Part shown: positions 13,644 to 16,531 of the stretch, piece after piece
How the letters are laid out: each line of letters opens with the position of its first letter
How positions within the stretch are numbered: position 1 is the stretch's first letter
DNA from: JBBAEA01 sp041656175
Lineage (GTDB): Bacteria; Myxococcota_A; Bradymonadia; UBA4248
NCBI GenBank assembly: GCA_041656175.1
Contig: JBBAEA010000083.1
Coordinates: 1-16,531, forward strand
DNA length: 16,531 nt
Direction of reading: 5' to 3'
Made by a program: the position numbers and the translations under genes
Notes under the pieces: model-generated
Told to the model about the DNA's origin: nothing
The model's input: only the letters and a program-made list of their open reading frames with translations
Databases searched by the model: none

Positions 13644-13919
13644 CTATCGCTTGCCGACCTTGCGGTCTGCAGCATGACCGCGAAACGTTCGCGTCGCTGA
13701 AAACTCACCCAACTTATGACCAACCATGTTCTCGGTCACAAAGACTGGGATAAAACTCTTGCCATTGTGTACCGCGAATGTCATGCCAACCATTTCGGGC
13801 ATGATGGTGGAACGGCGAGACCAAGTTTTGATAACTTTTTTTGAAGTGCCCTCGTTTTGTTCGACTTTTTTCATCAAGTGATCGTCGATAAATGGGCCTT
13901 TTTTAATAGATCTTGGCAT
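13644..13919 (-). CDS. rpsS: 30S ribosomal protein S19
   Basis: S19 is a small-subunit head protein forming a heterodimer with S13 and bridges to the large subunit. The 91 residues begin MPRSIKKGPFIDDHLMKKVE and contain IKTWSRRSTIMPEMVGMTFAVHNGK and GHKLGEFSATRTFRGHA, all family signatures. It follows rplB by 24 nt. Length is standard. Confidence 0.97.
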   Translation of the reverse strand: MPRSIKKGPFIDDHLMKKVEQNEGTSKKVIKTWSRRSTIMPEMVGMTFAVHNGKSFIPVFVTENMVGHKLGEFSATRTFRGHAADRKVGKR

Positions 13920-13943
13920 TGAACACTCTCTCCTAGCAGTATT

Positions 13944-14765
13944 TTACTTACGACGCTTCACGATGAAACGCGAACTTGATTTATTGCGGCGCGTCTTCTT
14001 ACCCTTCGTGGGGATACCCCAAGGGGTAACAGGATGGCGTCCACCGCTCGTACGACCCTCGCCACCACCGTGTGGGTGATCGACGGGGTTCATGGCGACG
14101 CCGCGAACCGATGGACGAATGCCCAACCAACGCGTTCGACCGGCTTTACCAATCGAGAGATTGGAGTGATCCGATAGACCGACCTTGCCAATAGTTGCTC
14201 TACACGAGATGTGGATTCTACGCAACTCACCAGAGGGCATGCGAAGCAGTGCGTAAGCACCTTCACGCGCCATCAACTGCGCGCCCGCTCCTGCGCTACG
14301 CACAAGCTGCCCGCCCTTGTTGGGGCGAAGTTCCACGTTGTGAATCTCAGTTCCTAGCGGGATGTACTTTAGACGCATGCAGTTACCGACCTTGATATCG
14401 GCGTGCGCGCTAGAGACAACCTCATGCCCTACGGCCAAACCATCGGGGCACAGAATGTATCGTTTCTCACCGTCTGCATAAGTGATGAGCGCGATGCGAC
14501 AGGTTCTATTCGGATCGTACTCAATCGCAGAGACTCGGCCGGGCACACCGACTTTGTCACGGCGGAAATCTATGACACGGTAACGACGCTTATGTCCGCC
14601 ACCACGATGACGGCATGTAATGCGTCCATGATTATTTCGCCCACCCTTCTTGCTCTGCTTTCTAAGCAGTGCCTTCTCGGGCTCGCTCTTTGTAATGTCA
14701 GCGCTGCTTTGCACCGTCATAAAACGGCGCCCATCCGACGTTGGCTTAAAACTCTTAAGAGCCAT
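13944..14765 (-). CDS. rplB: 50S ribosomal protein L2
   Basis: L2 is one of the most conserved proteins of the large subunit and is needed for subunit joining and peptidyl-transferase activity. The 273 residues are typical. Landmarks are GRITCRHRGGGHKRRYRVIDF, LRPNKGGQLVRSAGAGAQLM-type central motifs, and the catalytic-centre signature NPVDHPHGGGEGR, including the conserved histidine. It follows rplW by 39 nt and ends SRFIVKRRK. Confidence 0.98.
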   Translation of the reverse strand: MALKSFKPTSDGRRFMTVQSSADITKSEPEKALLRKQSKKGGRNNHGRITCRHRGGGHKRRYRVIDFRRDKVGVPGRVSAIEYDPNRTCRIALITYADGEKRYILCPDGLAVGHEVVSSAHADIKVGNCMRLKYIPLGTEIHNVELRPNKGGQLVRSAGAGAQLMAREGAYALLRMPSGELRRIHISCRATIGKVGLSDHSNLSIGKAGRTRWLGIRPSVRGVAMNPVDHPHGGGEGRTSGGRHPVTPWGIPTKGKKTRRNKSSSRFIVKRRK

Positions 14766-14804
14766 AACTACCTTCCTTATCCTTCGACCATCAACAGTCC
14801 ACGC

Positions 14805-15116
14805 CTAGAGCGTGAGGTCTGCCGACTCACTAGTTAGATAAAAATCAATCACCTGGTCCTCTCTCAAGGTAACCACGGCTCGCTTCCACTTGTTTTGTCG
14901 TCCCATGAAACGCCCGAAACGCTTGGAGCGTCCCGGCATCACCATCGTGTTAACCGACAATACATCCACGTCGAATAGGCGCTGGACAGCGTCCTTAATC
15001 TCGTGCTTATTCGCTCGTAAATCTACTTCAAAGACATACTGGTTCGTCTCTTGTCGCATCAACGTAGACTTCTCTGTGATGATCGGGCGACGAATGACTT
15101 CCGTTAAATTTTTCAT
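14805..15116 (-). CDS. rplW: 50S ribosomal protein L23
   Basis: L23 sits at the tunnel exit and docks trigger factor and SRP. The 103 residues carry the signature VIRRPIITEKSTLM, FEVDLRANKHEIKDAVQRLF, and the 23S-binding segment around RSKRFGRFMGRQNKWKRAVVTL. The ATG overlaps the rplD stop by 4 nt (ATGA), so translation is probably coupled. Length is normal. Confidence 0.97.
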   Translation of the reverse strand: MKNLTEVIRRPIITEKSTLMRQETNQYVFEVDLRANKHEIKDAVQRLFDVDVLSVNTMVMPGRSKRFGRFMGRQNKWKRAVVTLREDQVIDFYLTSESADLTL

Positions 15117-15760
15117 CCCAATAACCTCGCTTCCAATCGCTTCAGACCCGCCTTCGTCACCAACAACTGACCGTAGTGTAGAATATCGTAGACATTCACA
15201 CCCTCAGGACGGATGTATTTATACTGTTGTAAATTACGCACCGATAGGCGCAACTCATCGTTATTTAGTGTCGTGTGGCTGCGATCGCCATCACGGCAAT
15301 CCACCACCAACGCTCGCTCTAGCTGCAAAGCCAAAAGGGTGTTGAGCGCTTTTTTGGTCTTGATCTCTTCTAGATCGAAGTTCTCAACCACTTTGATATT
15401 TCCAGCGGCTTCTAACATCGAGAGCGCACTGCACAGCGCCAAGCGTCGTTTCTTTTTATTGAGCAGATAGCTGTAGTCGCGGTTTCGTTTCGCGAAAGCG
15501 TGACCACCACCGACCATATGTGGTGAGCGGCTAGTACCTTGGCGAGCACGGCCTGTGCCCTTTTGTTTAAAGGGTTTCCTCCCACCGCCTCGAACCTCGG
15601 AGCGCGTCTTAGTTTTGTGCGTCCCAAGTCGGCGGTTGGCTAGTTGCATCCGCACTACCTCGTGGAATAGGTGGGGTTTAACTTCTATTCCGAATATCTC
15701 TTTAGATACGTCAACCGTACCAACCTTTTCATTATTAAGGTTATATAAATCCAATTTCAT
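15113..15760 (-). CDS. rplD: 50S ribosomal protein L4
   Basis: L4 has a globular domain and a loop that forms the constriction of the exit tunnel; in E. coli it represses its own operon. The 215 residues show the loop motif GTGRARQGTSRSPHMVGGGHAF near residues 70-90, then RDYSYLLNKKKRRLALCSALS and a C-terminal segment with PEGVNVYDILHYGQLLVTKAGL. It normally follows rplC. Here it directly follows rpsJ after 52 nt, which leaves no space for L3. Confidence 0.97.
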   Translation of the reverse strand: MKLDLYNLNNEKVGTVDVSKEIFGIEVKPHLFHEVVRMQLANRRLGTHKTKTRSEVRGGGRKPFKQKGTGRARQGTSRSPHMVGGGHAFAKRNRDYSYLLNKKKRRLALCSALSMLEAAGNIKVVENFDLEEIKTKKALNTLLALQLERALVVDCRDGDRSHTTLNNDELRLSVRNLQQYKYIRPEGVNVYDILHYGQLLVTKAGLKRLEARLLG

Positions 15761-15812
15761 CGCAAATCTCCGTTATATGCGCTTTGCTGCTAGCCTCTAG
15801 ATCACGTCTACA

Positions 15813-16121
15813 CTAGTCGCGCAGGCGAATCTTTATATCAACACCCGCAGACAAATCAAGTCGCATCAACGCATCTACCGTCTGCTCTGCTGTCTCAATG
15901 TCTATTAAACGCTTATGCGTACGAATCTCAAACTGCTCACGGCTCTTCTTGTTTACGTGTGGACTGCGAAGTACCGTAAAGCGGTTAACCGTCGTCGGCA
16001 GGGGGATTGGCCCTGCGATTTTGGCGCCTGTTCGCTGTGCCGCCTGAATAATCTCGGCAACCGACGCATCCAATAATCTGTGATCATAAGCTTTGAGCTT
16101 GATTCGAATTCTATCGCCCAT
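15813..16121 (-). CDS. rpsJ: 30S ribosomal protein S10 (NusE)
   Basis: S10 is a small-subunit protein that also acts as NusE in transcription antitermination, linking ribosome and NusG. The sequence MGDRIRIKLKAYDHRLLD, then PIPLPTTVNRFTVLRSPHVNKKSREQFEIRTHKR motif elements, is diagnostic. I choose the ATG at 16119-16121 (102 residues, the family length), preceded by GAGG at 6 nt. A longer in-frame ATG at 16133 would add MRKE but has no ribosome binding site. It lies 35 nt after fusA, and the next gene is rplD, not rplC. Confidence 0.96.
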   Translation of the reverse strand: MGDRIRIKLKAYDHRLLDASVAEIIQAAQRTGAKIAGPIPLPTTVNRFTVLRSPHVNKKSREQFEIRTHKRLIDIETAEQTVDALMRLDLSAGVDIKIRLRD

Positions 16122-16156
16122 CTCTTTCCTCATTCATGTTTACGCCCGCTAAAGCA

Positions 16157-16531
16157 CTAGCTTGGCTTGGCACCAAATTTTTCGACCAATGACTCCGCAA
16201 TAGCGGCAGGCAGTGGTTCATAACACTTAAACTGCATCGCGTAACTCGCTCGACCCTGCGTTAGAGAGCGCAGCGTCGTCGCATAGCCAAACATCTCCGA
16301 GAGTGGACATGTCGCACGCAGCAACTGAATTCCTTTACGTGGCTCCAAATCACAGATCTTACCACGTCGGCTATTGATATCTCCAATAACGTCGCCGATA
16401 TAAGACTCGGGAGTCACAACTTCTACATCAAACACAGGCTCTAGTAGTTGCGGCGCACACTTCTTGCACCCCTCTTTAAAGCCCATAGAACCCGCGATCT
16501 GGAAAGCCATATCGGAGCTATCAACCTCATG
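16157..16531 (-). CDS. fusA: Elongation factor G, C-terminal part (5' end outside window)
   Basis: EF-G is the GTPase that drives translocation of tRNA and mRNA on the ribosome. Only the last 124 codons lie in the window, and the frame is open to the right edge. The segment covers domains IV-V: DSSDMAFQIAGS, GDVIGDINSRRG, and PLSEMFGYATTLRSLTQGRASY. The protein ends EKFGAKPS. The fragment has five cysteines (KKC pair, KICD, ATCP, FKCY) at positions where the E. coli protein has none that I recall. It precedes rpsJ by 35 nt; tuf, often found between them, is absent. Confidence 0.97.
   Translation of the reverse strand, partial: HEVDSSDMAFQIAGSMGFKEGCKKCAPQLLEPVFDVEVVTPESYIGDVIGDINSRRGKICDLEPRKGIQLLRATCPLSEMFGYATTLRSLTQGRASYAMQFKCYEPLPAAIAESLVEKFGAKPS

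Noticed and set aside
16122..16133. Longer rpsJ start at the upstream ATG
   Set aside because: It has no ribosome binding site, and the downstream ATG gives the family length with GAGG at 6 nt.

Overview
The window is about 16.5 kb of bacterial chromosome at moderate GC. Essentially everything in it is coded on the minus strand. Read in the direction of transcription (high to low coordinates) it runs: end of fusA, S10-type ribosomal cluster, spc-type cluster with secY and adk, alpha-type cluster (rpmJ, rpsM, rpsK, rpoA, rplQ), a terminator, and the 5' two thirds of adhE. I count 29 protein genes (two cut by the window edges), no RNA genes, no insertion sequences and no CRISPR array. No feature points to a previously undescribed biological system. 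The interest lies in the architecture and in three non-coding stretches.

Organism: the protein sequences are plainly bacterial. The start of RpoA (MHRNWTDLIRPK), the N terminus of SecY, the secY-adk pairing, zinc-type S14, L36 and adenylate kinase, and a TTGACA/TAGAAG-type promoter resemble 'delta-proteobacterial' lineages (Desulfobacterota/Myxococcota and relatives). This is an impression from memory of those families, not a phylogeny. A fermentative AdhE suggests an anaerobic or facultative lifestyle.

Layout: (1) 16531-12563: fusA end, rpsJ, rplD, rplW, rplB, rpsS, rplV, rpsC. rplC (L3), normally between rpsJ and rplD, is absent. (2) 12562-12145: a 418 bp gap that interrupts the usual rpsC-rplP junction. 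It holds a very long imperfect palindrome, a GC-rich hairpin and a near-consensus sigma-70 promoter pointing at rplP. (3) 12144-5084: rplP, rpmC, rpsQ, rplN, rplX, rplE, rpsN, rpsH, rplF, rplR, rpsE, rpmD, rplO, secY, adk, tightly packed with several overlaps. (4) 5083-4740: a 344 bp AT-rich gap with mutually exclusive hairpins and promoter-like elements, where map and infA sit in many other bacteria. (5) 4739-2269: rpmJ, rpsM, rpsK, rpoA, rplQ, without rpsD between rpsK and rpoA, closed by an intrinsic terminator. (6) 2268-1842: adhE upstream region with two copies of a 20 bp palindrome. (7) 1841-1: adhE, truncated by the window edge.

The ribosomal genes, RpoA, SecY, adenylate kinase and EF-G form the classic translation, transcription and secretion supercluster. 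Here it seems to be divided into at least three transcription units by the two long gaps. adhE is functionally unrelated, has its own control region, and is probably regulated by redox state or carbon source.
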